Source: a virus
Virus record (IMG/VR): IMGVR_UViG_3300036761_003414
Coordinates: 1-41,011 of that record
Strand: one strand, 5' to 3'
DNA length: 41,011 nt
Shown here: positions 25,787-34,107 of the stretch, piece after piece
Numbering within the stretch: position 1 is the first letter of the stretch
Layout of the letters: each line of letters begins with the position of its first letter
Made by a program: the position numbers and the translations under genes
Notes under the pieces: generated by a model
What the model was told of the DNA's origin: nothing
The model's input: the letters and a program-made list of their open reading frames with translations, nothing else
Database searches by the model: none

Positions 25787-27412
25787 TCAATCCTTCCAAA
25801 ATTTAAGATCATTCATGATGATCTTAAAAGCCAGCCAGCCAAAGAGTCCCGCGTGGAGGCAGTCGTCCGGTTTCTGTGGCGAGTGCCTCCACACCTTCCT
25901 ACCCAACATCGTCACCTCTTCGTATTCATTTAAGATGTCCGCAAGTGCAATGGACATCTCCTCCCTAGGCCCAAACTGTACCAACTTTTTCTTAAGCAAC
26001 ATCACATAGTTATCGATCATTGTCGTGCGGTCTAGTAGATAACGGTCTTGCCCGTTCCAATTCAAAGCCTTGGCATACGCTCCGTATTGCACCTGCGTCA
26101 TACGGTTGGCACCCAACGCATTTCGCAAGACGTCATTCGGGAGGCTTCCTTCTCCCGCATCACCCACGGCGTAAGCCACCCGATAATAATTACAGACTTG
26201 GATAATCTCTTCGACTGAATTTACAGGGTTAATACCAGGATAAATACGATAAAAAAGACAGCGAAGAATTCCGCTCGCTTTATGTTCTCCCCATATCCAT
26301 AACACAGTACGCGACACGCCAGACGTCCCACCTCCCGACCAGTCTATTCCCGCAACAGTTATTGCAATACCATTCATATTCATAGCGTTTGGGACAGCTG
26401 AGAGTGGGAGTCCCGTACAAAGTCCCTCAAGCTCGTCTTTCGCAATCATTCTCGCGCCGAGCGAGTCCGAAACACCTAATACCTCATTTCGAAATGTCGT
26501 CGCTGGAAGATTTTCACGTTTATAAAGAATGTCTTTCCACTGCTTCGTAGCGAAACGAACATGGTCCTGGTTATACCCCGCCTTCTCTACCGCCACAGGG
26601 TTACAATCTGGCATCGAAGGTTGACAGATGTGAAAACCTTTTATGCGATCTTCCTCTTCAATTAAGGACTTCTCTGCTAAGGGTTCGGCTGTATCAAGCC
26701 ACTGTCCCTCAAATGGATTCAAATAAGACCCGCACTTCAGACAAATCATGCCTTTCAAGCCAATCGATTTTTCTGAATCTGCGTACTGATACTTCTTACA
26801 ACTATTGCATTTCATTACCCATTCAGTCTGGGTACTCATCTCCCAGAGGTACTGAATGGTGTTCTCCATCGTCTTCGGTGTCCCCGCGTAGGTCTCATAG
26901 GCGTATTGTGAACGCGCCAAACATTCGTTACCGACCGTAATCACCGGGTTATAAAGAAGGTCCTGGACCTCATCATAAACATTTCGGTCGGTAGACAAAC
27001 CACGGATACGGTCAGCATCGTCCAGTGCATAAGCAAACGCCATCTCAGACCCGTTCGTGAACTGCTTGTGCAACACGCGGTCGGAAAGCTCGGGACTCAA
27101 AAACTTTTTATGGATGATGGGGGAGTACCGCATAACTTTTGTAACGCGCGAATTCGAAAAACGCATGGTCTGTTCTTTCGAAGGCGTTACAAACATTACG
27201 GAAAAATGTGGTATAAGAGAGCATTCAGCTATGCCGAAATTTGCCAGGGTCGTGGACTTCGCGACCTGCCGGCTAGTTTTTAATAACGTTCTGCGCCAGC
27301 GCCCATCGTAAAAGGCCCGATGCGCTGGCCACATATCGAGACGGAAAGGTTTACCGTTTAGATATAACCAGGCCTCACAGACTTCGCTAATGGTGGCGGA
27401 AACTGACTTCAT
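25787..27412 (-). CDS. terL: Terminase large subunit
   Basis: This 541-residue protein packages DNA into the prohead. It has a terminase-type Walker A, TSRQVAKST (46-54), and Walker B VYDEVQD (Asp147, Glu148). A zinc-finger insert follows (Cys202-x2-Cys205 and Cys224-x2-Cys227). The C-terminal RNase H-like nuclease has acidic residues in AGIDWSGG, VGDAGEG and the final PDDCLHA. The gene is isolated on the minus strand between two plus-strand blocks. It converges on the polymerase gene across only ten bases, and its start is 22 bases from the divergent gene at 27435. No clear ribosome binding site is visible upstream, which is odd for an essential gene. Confidence 0.92.
   Translation of the reverse strand: MKSVSATISEVCEAWLYLNGKPFRLDMWPAHRAFYDGRWRRTLLKTSRQVAKSTTLANFGIAECSLIPHFSVMFVTPSKEQTMRFSNSRVTKVMRYSPIIHKKFLSPELSDRVLHKQFTNGSEMAFAYALDDADRIRGLSTDRNVYDEVQDLLYNPVITVGNECLARSQYAYETYAGTPKTMENTIQYLWEMSTQTEWVMKCNSCKKYQYADSEKSIGLKGMICLKCGSYLNPFEGQWLDTAEPLAEKSLIEEEDRIKGFHICQPSMPDCNPVAVEKAGYNQDHVRFATKQWKDILYKRENLPATTFRNEVLGVSDSLGARMIAKDELEGLCTGLPLSAVPNAMNMNGIAITVAGIDWSGGGTSGVSRTVLWIWGEHKASGILRCLFYRIYPGINPVNSVEEIIQVCNYYRVAYAVGDAGEGSLPNDVLRNALGANRMTQVQYGAYAKALNWNGQDRYLLDRTTMIDNYVMLLKKKLVQFGPREEMSIALADILNEYEEVTMLGRKVWRHSPQKPDDCLHAGLFGWLAFKIIMNDLKFWKD
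25802..25828. repeat. Perfect 11-bp inverted repeat at a convergent junction
   Basis: TTTAAGATCAT and ATGATCTTAAA flank a five-base loop. It lies in the last codons of the terminase gene, 25 bases after the polymerase stop. On the minus strand it is followed by a short ATTTT, so it may weakly terminate terminase transcription. On the plus strand no T-run follows. Confidence 0.4.
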
Positions 27413-27434
27413 CTAACGAAAGGATAACAGACAA

Positions 27435-27662
27435 ATGACGAAAAACAATAGTGAATCCACAAATGTAGAGGATGCGAACTTCTTCGATCTCCCTCGGATG
27501 ACCTTCGAAGAGATAAAAAGCGAATTACTAACGAACTCTGAGAACCCCTTGTACCGTAGAATACATTGCGTAGATGGAGGGGTAGGGCTGGGAAAATCTC
27601 AAAACGAAATCTCTCGCTTATTTGCGAAAATTTTCCCACCAATGGGTCGTGAGGAAATCTAA
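27435..27662 (+). CDS. Mini P-loop protein: truncated duplicate of the MoxR N-terminus
   Basis: This 75-residue protein aligns without gaps to the start of the next gene's product. By my count 26 of the first 60 residues are identical, including the opening NNxESxNVE and the Walker A GxxGLGKSQ at residues 48-55. After the P-loop it continues for 20 unrelated residues and stops, so it lacks Walker B, sensors and the lid. The coding DNA is also similar (32 of the first 36 bases). It keeps its own start with AAGGA upstream and lies six bases before the full gene. It may be a pseudogene remnant or a small protein that binds nucleotide or modulates the ATPase. Confidence 0.6.
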   Translation: MTKNNSESTNVEDANFFDLPRMTFEEIKSELLTNSENPLYRRIHCVDGGVGLGKSQNEISRLFAKIFPPMGREEI

Positions 27663-27843
27663 ATAAAATGGCGCAAAACAATAATGAATCCAAAAATGTA
27701 GAGTACGCAGACCTCTACAATGTTCCTCGTGTAACTATCGGCGAGGGTAAAGAAGAAATCAAGATGAACTTCACCTACCGCTTATTCCGAGGCGTATTAT
27801 GCTTCGTGGGGGAAGCGGGACTAGGAAAATCTCAAGCAGTACA
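27435..27843 (+). repeat. Tandem partial duplication of the MoxR 5' end
   Basis: About 165 bases from 27435 are repeated in diverged form from 27668. Similarity is strongest in the first 36 bases and again around the P-loop (GGGCTGGGAAAATCTCAA against GGACTAGGAAAATCTCAA). The duplicate ends before the rest of the ATPase gene. Confidence 0.6.
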
Positions 27844-28969
27844 ACAAGCCGCACGTGAACTTGACGCGGACATCTGCGTATTAAATACCGCGCACTTCGG
27901 ACTAATGACAGCAGGCGTCCCATCTACTAGAGACGTCGAGGAGGGTCGCTTTAAGATCAAAGTACCCACGATTCTTCCTCGTGCCGGAAAACGGAGCATT
28001 CTTGTTTTCGACGAAATAAACATGGGCCAACGCCACGCCATGGACATGTTTTTCACCATCCTTGAAGATCGGCGTGTCTTCGACTTCTACCTCCCTGACG
28101 ACTGTCTCGTAGTCGCGCTCATGAATCCCGCCACCGGGTCTTACTCCGTCCAACAAATCGAAAACAACGCGGCGCTGCGCCGGCGTATGAAGTTTATGTA
28201 CGTCATCTCTTCCACTGAAGAGTGGTTGCAGCACGCGCGTACTCGTGAGTTCCACTACAGCGACCGCATGTCCCCCGTCGTGCAATCTCCTGAGGTCCGT
28301 GCCATGTACGAGAACCACTATGAAAAAGCTGACCAACACAACCTCGGGATGTCCTGTCACGAGGCTGTCCGATCATTCATCGGAACATCACCGACCATGC
28401 TCTACGACGAGCAGAACAAGCTCAACAACCGGCCCTTCGCCTGCCCGGCTTCCTGGCAGACGATCTCCCTCGACTGCTACGCGCTCGAGCACGTGGGCAT
28501 CCCCCTGACGAGCAGCCGAGCTCTGTCGCGCTTTGGCGCTACATTGAATATGTCGACTGCGACCCAGTTCCAGTCATTCGTCGAGGACAACAGCGTCATC
28601 CTGAGTCCCTTGGAATTTCTACAGGACTACAAGACTTTCATGCATAAGTTCCAAGAGGTGGAGGACGCCGGCAAGCAGCCGCGCCTCGTGGAGTTCGTCT
28701 ACAACCTGCTAAATTACATGTTCGACTCGGAGTACAACGTCGACAAGGCCTACCCCGCGCTCTTCCACTTCTTCGAGAGCTGCGCCGCGGAATACTCGGC
28801 GCTCCTCACGGACAACATCACCGCCACCGCAACCCGGTACGGCAAGCCTGCCTACCGTGGGTTGCTCATCAACAGCTTCGTCAAGGACAAGGACCGCTTC
28901 CGGGCTCACCTGCGACACACGGAGAAGGCCCATGAGGCCGTAGACCGTTTCATCCGCCTCAACAACTGA
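27668..28969 (+). CDS. MoxR-family AAA+ ATPase
   Basis: This 433-residue protein has Walker A GEAGLGKS (48-55), Walker B ILVFDEINM (Asp115, Glu116), a sensor 1 Asn in VALMNPA, and an NNAALRRRMKF arginine region. That is the layout of MoxR/RavA-type ATPases, which usually act as chaperones with a VWA-domain partner. Such a partner lies nearby at 30812-32455, on the same strand but beyond two minus-strand genes. The C-terminal 180 residues are helical and unassigned. Codon composition becomes much more GC-rich after about 28050. GAGGAAA precedes the ATG. Confidence 0.85.
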   Translation: MAQNNNESKNVEYADLYNVPRVTIGEGKEEIKMNFTYRLFRGVLCFVGEAGLGKSQAVQQAARELDADICVLNTAHFGLMTAGVPSTRDVEEGRFKIKVPTILPRAGKRSILVFDEINMGQRHAMDMFFTILEDRRVFDFYLPDDCLVVALMNPATGSYSVQQIENNAALRRRMKFMYVISSTEEWLQHARTREFHYSDRMSPVVQSPEVRAMYENHYEKADQHNLGMSCHEAVRSFIGTSPTMLYDEQNKLNNRPFACPASWQTISLDCYALEHVGIPLTSSRALSRFGATLNMSTATQFQSFVEDNSVILSPLEFLQDYKTFMHKFQEVEDAGKQPRLVEFVYNLLNYMFDSEYNVDKAYPALFHFFESCAAEYSALLTDNITATATRYGKPAYRGLLINSFVKDKDRFRAHLRHTEKAHEAVDRFIRLNN

Positions 28970-28970
28970 A

Positions 28971-29747
28971 CTAGCGCTGCCGCGCGGTCGAGAGATCGTC
29001 GGCGAGCTGGTCAGCCCACCTCTTCACGTACAGGTAACAGGCAGACAACTGGGCAAGCTGGACGCCAAGCTCGTTCTCGAAGAACTCGGTTCTCTCGAGG
29101 ACGGTCTTGTCCAAGGCTTCCCAACTGTCTGCCACTTCTTTTTTCAGGGCAGTGGCATTGGAATTCTTGGGGAAGAGTCCCTCCAGGTTGTCCGCGACGA
29201 AATCAGCCAGGGGCTCGGGCGGGAACACATATCCCTCACGAAACAAACATACCGCAATATATTGCTGGACATCCTCGTCGAACTCGGGTATGGTTACCTG
29301 GTCGTTATCCAATCCCCTAATCACCCCAGCTTCGTAGACAGCCCAAGCCATGTGAGCAGCAGTGCATTCTTGCAACGCCTCTGGGTCAAAAAGTTCCCCA
29401 TTCAAGGCCTGGACGGTGCGCTGGAAGACCAGGTTATCCCAGTAAAAAGCGGGATGGACGATGAGGGAGATAGCTGCCTGCAACTTGTTCCGCTCTTCGT
29501 CGGGGAGATTCACCCCATCCTTGTCCAGCGTCAGCCACACCGTCTCGGGCTCCCACTTCAGGATGTCTTCCCCGTAGACCGTCCGCGCCGCAAGATACAA
29601 CCCCGCCGCCGTATTCGCCTGCGGGTCTTTGAGTACCTGCAGGGCGCCGTTGTTCGACTGCTCAGACGCCATCTTCGCCATCATACCCTGGCTGATGCCG
29701 GGTATCAGTCCCCAGAGCGTCTTGAAGCCTTCATGGAGCTCTGTCAT
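28971..29747 (-). CDS. Hypothetical protein, helical
   Basis: This 258-residue acidic, helix-rich protein has no motif I can name. Its ATG overlaps the stop of the gene at 29744-30748 as ATGA, so the two form a coupled pair. They lie between the MoxR ATPase and its VWA partner on the other strand, and end one base from the MoxR stop. The region is GC-rich compared with flanking sequence. It could be a virion component, since other minus-strand genes are structural, but this is only by association. Confidence 0.6.
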   Translation of the reverse strand: MTELHEGFKTLWGLIPGISQGMMAKMASEQSNNGALQVLKDPQANTAAGLYLAARTVYGEDILKWEPETVWLTLDKDGVNLPDEERNKLQAAISLIVHPAFYWDNLVFQRTVQALNGELFDPEALQECTAAHMAWAVYEAGVIRGLDNDQVTIPEFDEDVQQYIAVCLFREGYVFPPEPLADFVADNLEGLFPKNSNATALKKEVADSWEALDKTVLERTEFFENELGVQLAQLSACYLYVKRWADQLADDLSTARQR

Positions 29748-30748
29748 GCGGCGTAGGGCGCGAGCTGCGTGGCCAAAGACGCCTTCATGTCGGCCGGCAA
29801 GGTCTGCAGGACCGTCTCCAGCATCGCCGGGTCAACCACACCCCCGGGCGCGAACTCTTCCACGAAGTCCGGGCCGAGGGCGTCGTTCCAAAAACTGGCC
29901 GGCAGTGAGGCGAGCTTGTTCTTGTCGAAGAGCATCCCGTTGAGCTCGAGCTGCTGAGCGGCCACCTTGGTCGTGTTCCACACCGTCAAGATGGGGTTCG
30001 GGAGGCTCTTGCCCACGTACTTCTCGATGCCGGCCAACTTGTCGAGCTCGGCGATGGCCTGGGCCAACTTCACTTGGTCCTCTTTCGACCCCAAGTATTT
30101 GTTGACATGCCGATAGGATTGCCCTAAGCTCTTGAACTCCACCGCAGCAATCTTATTTCCTACCCATTCAGAAGCTTCCGCTCTCGCATCTAACCAGTCC
30201 GCAAGGACTTCGGTATCCGTGAGCGTGTTGCCGGCGTACTTCTGCAGAATCGGATTCACCGTAACCCCAAAAGTCTCTGCCACCTTCGCCAAGTTATGAC
30301 AGGCCTCGGTGCGCTGCTCGTCCGTGAGCACGTGCGCCTGCTTCTCCAAGGCATCCACGGCGTACAAGACGTCTTCGGCCGATGCCACTCGAAAACGATT
30401 CAGCTCGGGGAGCAGGTGATACACCGCGCCGGCCGTCTTGGTATTGGACGGAACCAGCAAGTCCTCGGGGATGGAATGCGCGTCACACGCCAGCTTCAGG
30501 CTTTCCTGCACATGCGCGGGAAGTTCCCCGGCGTGCTTGGCGTAAGCCTGTGAAATTGCTGCGTGTTCCTTGGTATGAATAGGAAAGACCCGCTTTTCCG
30601 GCCAAGCAAACGCTCCCGCGGGGAGAGCTTCAAACTCCTCAGGGGAGAGCTCCGCTGCTTTGGCGAACTCTACCAGCCCCGGATACTGCTCAGACAGGAC
30701 TCGAAGATTCGAAAAAGCAGGATCATTTGTGACGTCGATGATGCTCAT
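29744..30748 (-). CDS. Hypothetical protein with FAWPEKRxFPIH motif
   Basis: This is a 334-residue protein. ATG 30748 is preceded by GAGAGGA at good spacing and is preferred to a longer reading from 30790. Near residue 55 it carries AFAWPEKRVFPIHTKEH, a short pattern I recall from various phage head-associated or uncharacterised proteins (Ala-Phe-Ala-x-Pro-x-x-Arg-x-Phe/Tyr-Pro-Ile-His). The rest is helical and acidic with no catalytic signature. It leads a two-gene minus-strand unit. A virion or maturation role is plausible but not shown. Confidence 0.6.
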   Translation of the reverse strand: MSIIDVTNDPAFSNLRVLSEQYPGLVEFAKAAELSPEEFEALPAGAFAWPEKRVFPIHTKEHAAISQAYAKHAGELPAHVQESLKLACDAHSIPEDLLVPSNTKTAGAVYHLLPELNRFRVASAEDVLYAVDALEKQAHVLTDEQRTEACHNLAKVAETFGVTVNPILQKYAGNTLTDTEVLADWLDARAEASEWVGNKIAAVEFKSLGQSYRHVNKYLGSKEDQVKLAQAIAELDKLAGIEKYVGKSLPNPILTVWNTTKVAAQQLELNGMLFDKNKLASLPASFWNDALGPDFVEEFAPGGVVDPAMLETVLQTLPADMKASLATQLAPYAA

Positions 30749-30811
30749 TGGGTATCCTCTCAACCGTGCGTGATACATGCACAACTCCAAGTATATTAGA
30801 AAGGACCAGGA
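30749..30811. promoter_or_regulatory. Divergent intergenic region ahead of the VWA/reverse-transcriptase unit
   Basis: This 63-base gap lies between divergent starts. On the plus strand TATATT (30792-30797) could be a -10 element, but no good -35 is seen and it lies only about 15 bases before the ATG. AAGGACCAGGA serves as the ribosome binding site of the VWA gene. I see no inverted repeats of the kind that would form a retron msr/msd. Confidence 0.3.
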
Positions 30812-32455
30812 ATGTCAGCCCTAGACCGGACACCTCTGCAAAATGCGTTTTACTGGCTCGGAAGTTATCGTGGCGACAATAACTTCTTCGGACGAATTCT
30901 AAATAGTTGCCGCCGTAATTACACAGTCCTGAAAGCTCCCGCAGGCATTGCAATTGATAACGCAGGCAGATTCTGTTTGCATGTCGACCTTAAAAAGTTC
31001 AACGCCCAACCCGTTCCCATGCAGCTCTGCATATTGGTACACGAAGCTGCACATCTAGGATTTCGTCATCACGAAAGAATGCTTCGAACAATTGGAGGGG
31101 CTAGAGTCCTCTCGGCCAATCCAAAACTACGAAAAATATGGGAGACACTGAATATAGCCGCAGACCTCACGGCGAACGACCTCGCGGTACGGCCCTTAAT
31201 AGTAGGAAAAAACGTAGAAGCCTTTAAAATTGTTTATGAAAAGGCACTCTTCCCTGAAAAATGTAACCTCCCTCAGGGGTTGAGCATGGAAGAATACTTT
31301 TTGCTACTAATGGAAAGAGAAAATGCGATAGCTGAAATTCTTAAGAAGATAAAAGAAAACGAAATGATGCTTAATATGAATTGCTTCGGGGACCCCGATG
31401 ATGAACCTGAAGAAGGTCAAGACCCCGGAGACAACGAAGACCCTGAACGCGAGGAAGACCCCGAGGATAATGAAGACCCCGAAGATGACGAGAATGACGA
31501 AGGAGACGATAAAGACCCCGAAGATGATGACTACGAGGACGAGGACGACAACGACTACGGGGACGACGAAGACCCCGAGAGCGAAGAAGACCCCGAAGAT
31601 GATGAAGACTGTGGCGACTTCGATCCACTGTTCCCCCGGGACACTGAAAAGGCTCTAGGGAAGATACTGAATATGTCCGGGGGCGAGCTCGAGCGCCTCG
31701 CAAACGACATCCAGCGAAACGCTGCGTCTGCCGTGCGTACCGCTGTCGAGCAAACAACACGCAACCGCGGAACCATTCCCGGGTGCATGCAAAAGATTGT
31801 CGAAGAGCTTCTTACAGAACCCCGGGTACCCTGGCCTATCGTCCTCAGGAACCAAATCAAGAGCGTCATTAGTAACAAGTTGATTTATTCTATGAATCAG
31901 CCAAACATCGCGCTGTATCCAGTCCTCGATGAAGGGATTGAGCCTTTCCCCGGTTACAACCACGACTTCACTTTTCGTATCACACTCGCAACAGATTCAA
32001 GCGGGTCCATGAGCGACGACAACTTCGCAATCTGTATCAACGAACACATAGCCATCCTACGTCAATTCCAAGGCGTAATGCTTCGCGCCATCACCTTCGA
32101 TCACGGGATTCAATACGAAGAACTCTTTACCCGCACCTCGAGTGACTCCGAGATTCAAGAGATAGCCAAAACACTGCGCATTCGCCACGGATATGGAGGT
32201 ACTGACTTCTGTGCTCCCTTTCGACGCGTACTCGGGAAAGACACCGCCAAAGACTGGTCTGTACCGAGGCCCGACACGCAACCCTTCGCAACCGACCTGA
32301 TGGTCATCTTCACCGACGGAGAAGCTCCCGTCAGCGACATACAAGGAGGACCCATGCCTAGATTAAAACCCCCCTGCCCCGTCATCTGGGTCATCTGCCC
32401 AAAAGGTTCAGTCCACCCTGCCATGCAGGATATCGTGGTGAAAATTGATGACTGA
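30812..32455 (+). CDS. DUF2201-type metallopeptidase-like / VWA-domain protein
   Basis: This 547-residue protein combines an N-terminal zinc-peptidase-like domain (LVHEAAHLGFRHH, HExxH at 77-81; then NIAADLTAND near 114-123) with a C-terminal VWA domain. The VWA part has a metal-binding MIDAS, TDSSGSM (Asp394 onward), and FTDGEAP. Between them (191-270) is an extremely acidic low-complexity stretch built of EDPEDDE-like units. This is the DUF2201 architecture that typically pairs with MoxR ATPases, here at 27668-28969. The pair probably forms a chaperone or protein-remodelling machine acting on a bound client. It begins a four-gene unit with overlapping ends that includes the reverse transcriptase. 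Confidence 0.85.
   Translation: MSALDRTPLQNAFYWLGSYRGDNNFFGRILNSCRRNYTVLKAPAGIAIDNAGRFCLHVDLKKFNAQPVPMQLCILVHEAAHLGFRHHERMLRTIGGARVLSANPKLRKIWETLNIAADLTANDLAVRPLIVGKNVEAFKIVYEKALFPEKCNLPQGLSMEEYFLLLMERENAIAEILKKIKENEMMLNMNCFGDPDDEPEEGQDPGDNEDPEREEDPEDNEDPEDDENDEGDDKDPEDDDYEDEDDNDYGDDEDPESEEDPEDDEDCGDFDPLFPRDTEKALGKILNMSGGELERLANDIQRNAASAVRTAVEQTTRNRGTIPGCMQKIVEELLTEPRVPWPIVLRNQIKSVISNKLIYSMNQPNIALYPVLDEGIEPFPGYNHDFTFRITLATDSSGSMSDDNFAICINEHIAILRQFQGVMLRAITFDHGIQYEELFTRTSSDSEIQEIAKTLRIRHGYGGTDFCAPFRRVLGKDTAKDWSVPRPDTQPFATDLMVIFTDGEAPVSDIQGGPMPRLKPPCPVIWVICPKGSVHPAMQDIVVKIDD
31382..31621 (+). repeat. GA-rich low-complexity coding repeat (acidic EDPEDDE units)
   Basis: Degenerate repeats based on GAAGACCCCGAGGAT encode the acidic linker of the VWA protein. 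The irregular unit length and intact frame show protein-level low complexity and not a CRISPR or VNTR locus. Such a stretch may vary in length between related phages. Confidence 0.8.
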
Positions 32456-32978
32456 GCCGATCCCCATTCTCCGGATAAACCGTCCAGACCGCTTTTCACG
32501 GGTGCACGTCTCTTCTAAAGAACCCAACCGAATACCTTGGAACATCTACTACATTGTCCCAACGGTTAACGAGGAGGAATTGGCGAAACTCTTTAGGACC
32601 GCCTGGGTCGTGCATCCCAACACAAATACAACCAGCGTTATAACCACCGAATGGGCCTATTCAGGACATTACCCTCCCGCCACCTACATCCGCGAAGAGC
32701 TCCGAAATCTTCTCTATCGAAATAAAGCTTGCCTTGTAATTCCCACGTACATTAATCGAGACCAGCATTACGCCTACCAATACGCACGAAAAGCAACGAA
32801 AGCAAAAACAACAAATCTAGGCACTGGTCTAGGAAAATTCTATTTCCTGCACGAGAGCAAATTCGAGCCCGCGTGTCTGTACTGCCCCCGCTCCGTCTAC
32901 TTCCTGACAGGCGCGTGCGTCCCTGGAACAAATTCCTGTATCTCAACCTATTGGAGGAAGAATGGTTCCCTCGTATGA
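32448..32978 (+). CDS. Cysteine-rich protein upstream of reverse transcriptase
   Basis: This 176-residue protein is unrecognised. Its C-terminal part contains Cys143-x2-Cys146-x10-Cys157-x6-Cys164, a likely zinc site, after an alpha/beta N-terminal region. A basic patch (ARKATKAKTT, near 113-122) could bind nucleic acid. ATG 32448 overlaps the VWA stop by eight bases; the TTG just upstream is less likely. It overlaps the reverse transcriptase gene by 17 bases, so it is almost certainly co-expressed with it and is a candidate partner protein. Confidence 0.7.
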   Translation: MTEPIPILRINRPDRFSRVHVSSKEPNRIPWNIYYIVPTVNEEELAKLFRTAWVVHPNTNTTSVITTEWAYSGHYPPATYIREELRNLLYRNKACLVIPTYINRDQHYAYQYARKATKAKTTNLGTGLGKFYFLHESKFEPACLYCPRSVYFLTGACVPGTNSCISTYWRKNGSLV

Positions 32979-34107
32979 TTTTTATCCCCTCCCAGTAGAT
33001 AGCCCTATACTCCCACGACCCTTCGATTCCACGAGCCTCTCGAACTTAATACAAATTAGAAATAAAACGCTCTGGTACGTCGTCGTAGCAGACGACAAGA
33101 GCCGGTACATTCATCTCCATATCAAAAAGAGGCGTGGGAATATACGACTACTCCACGCTCCAAACCCCGTAGTCAAATTCGCACAGAAGAGGCTGAACAA
33201 GAACTTCTTAGACCTGCTACAAGAACACCTCCCCATCTACGTCACCGCCTACCGTGTAGGAAAAGATATCGCCTCCGCGGTAACACGGCACATCGCCAAA
33301 TGTCCGATATGTGACGCTGCAATCGAGACCCCGCCCAAACACAACTGCCCCCGCAAGGGAGCCTATATTCAAATGGACCTAAAAGATTTCTTCCACCGCA
33401 CCCGTCGATGGTGGGTAGGAGAGATGCTCGAAAAGAATCTAGGGTATCCAAATGAAATAGCAGGTCCGATAAAAGGGATGGTCACCGTCCGTGACATTCC
33501 TTGTCCCACTAAAAGATACCCCGATGGGATACGTTTTGGTGTCCCTCAAGGCGCTCCTACCTCTGGCGCCATCTGCAATCTCGTCGCGTACTATCGTCTG
33601 GACAAACCCATCTGTGAATACCTCGAAACTCTAAACGTGAAATACAATCTGCACGGCGAACGTGTCTGGGTATACTCTCGGTATGCTGACGACCTCGCTT
33701 TTACGTGCGGACGCGATTTCCCATTTAATGAAAAGGTCGAGATTGTTCAAGAGCTCATTCGAATCATCGAAGAGACAGGTTACGCTGTTAACCGTCGCAA
33801 GGTGCATATCCGCTCTTCGAATAGAACGAAGGACCTATTGGGCCTGAACTTCAGCGATAGGATTACAATCGCACGCGTGGAATACCTGCGTCTTCGCGCT
33901 ATCGTCCATAACTGTCTCATTTATGGATTAGAGACGCAATACAGGCGTGCCAAATTCGGTTCCCCAGAGCAGTTACTGTTCTGGTTGAAAGGCAAAGTAA
34001 CGTATGTACAGCAGGTCGACCCTAGAAAAGGAAGTAATCTCCACACCGAGCTCTGTGGAGCCATCGCCAACTATTCAGCGCTACACTGTAGCGAAGATGG
34101 GACCTAA
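32962..34107 (+). CDS. Reverse transcriptase, retron-like but divergent, with zinc-finger insertion
   Basis: This 381-residue protein has all core RT motifs: KKRRGNIRLLHAP (fingers), motif A QMDLKDFF (Asp139), motif B GVPQGAPTSG (193-202), motif C RYADDLAF (Asp243, Asp244), motif D with Lys280 region and LLGLNF (291-296). It resembles retron and related bacterial RTs, but the retron NAxxH is ASAVTRH (104-110) and VTG is LLG. An insert before motif A (CPIC at 114-117, HNC at 127-129) looks like a zinc finger. There is no maturase or endonuclease domain. GGAGGAAG precedes the ATG. No msr/msd-like RNA, template/variable repeat or group II intron structure is seen nearby. Substrate and product are unknown. 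Confidence 0.93.
   Translation: MVPSYDFYPLPVDSPILPRPFDSTSLSNLIQIRNKTLWYVVVADDKSRYIHLHIKKRRGNIRLLHAPNPVVKFAQKRLNKNFLDLLQEHLPIYVTAYRVGKDIASAVTRHIAKCPICDAAIETPPKHNCPRKGAYIQMDLKDFFHRTRRWWVGEMLEKNLGYPNEIAGPIKGMVTVRDIPCPTKRYPDGIRFGVPQGAPTSGAICNLVAYYRLDKPICEYLETLNVKYNLHGERVWVYSRYADDLAFTCGRDFPFNEKVEIVQELIRIIEETGYAVNRRKVHIRSSNRTKDLLGLNFSDRITIARVEYLRLRAIVHNCLIYGLETQYRRAKFGSPEQLLFWLKGKVTYVQQVDPRKGSNLHTELCGAIANYSALHCSEDGT

Noticed and set aside
27435-27662. Frameshifted 5' part of the MoxR gene (sequencing or assembly error)
   Set aside because: The full-length gene downstream carries its own complete N-terminus, so this is a duplicate, not the missing start of a broken gene.
31382-31621. CRISPR-like or tandem VNTR array
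   Set aside because: Repeats are irregular, have no spacers and keep one reading frame encoding Asp/Glu/Pro.
32445-34107. Classical retron with msr/msd RNA
   Set aside because: Genes on both sides overlap the RT, leaving no non-coding space, and no suitable inverted repeats were seen; a distant RNA cannot be excluded.
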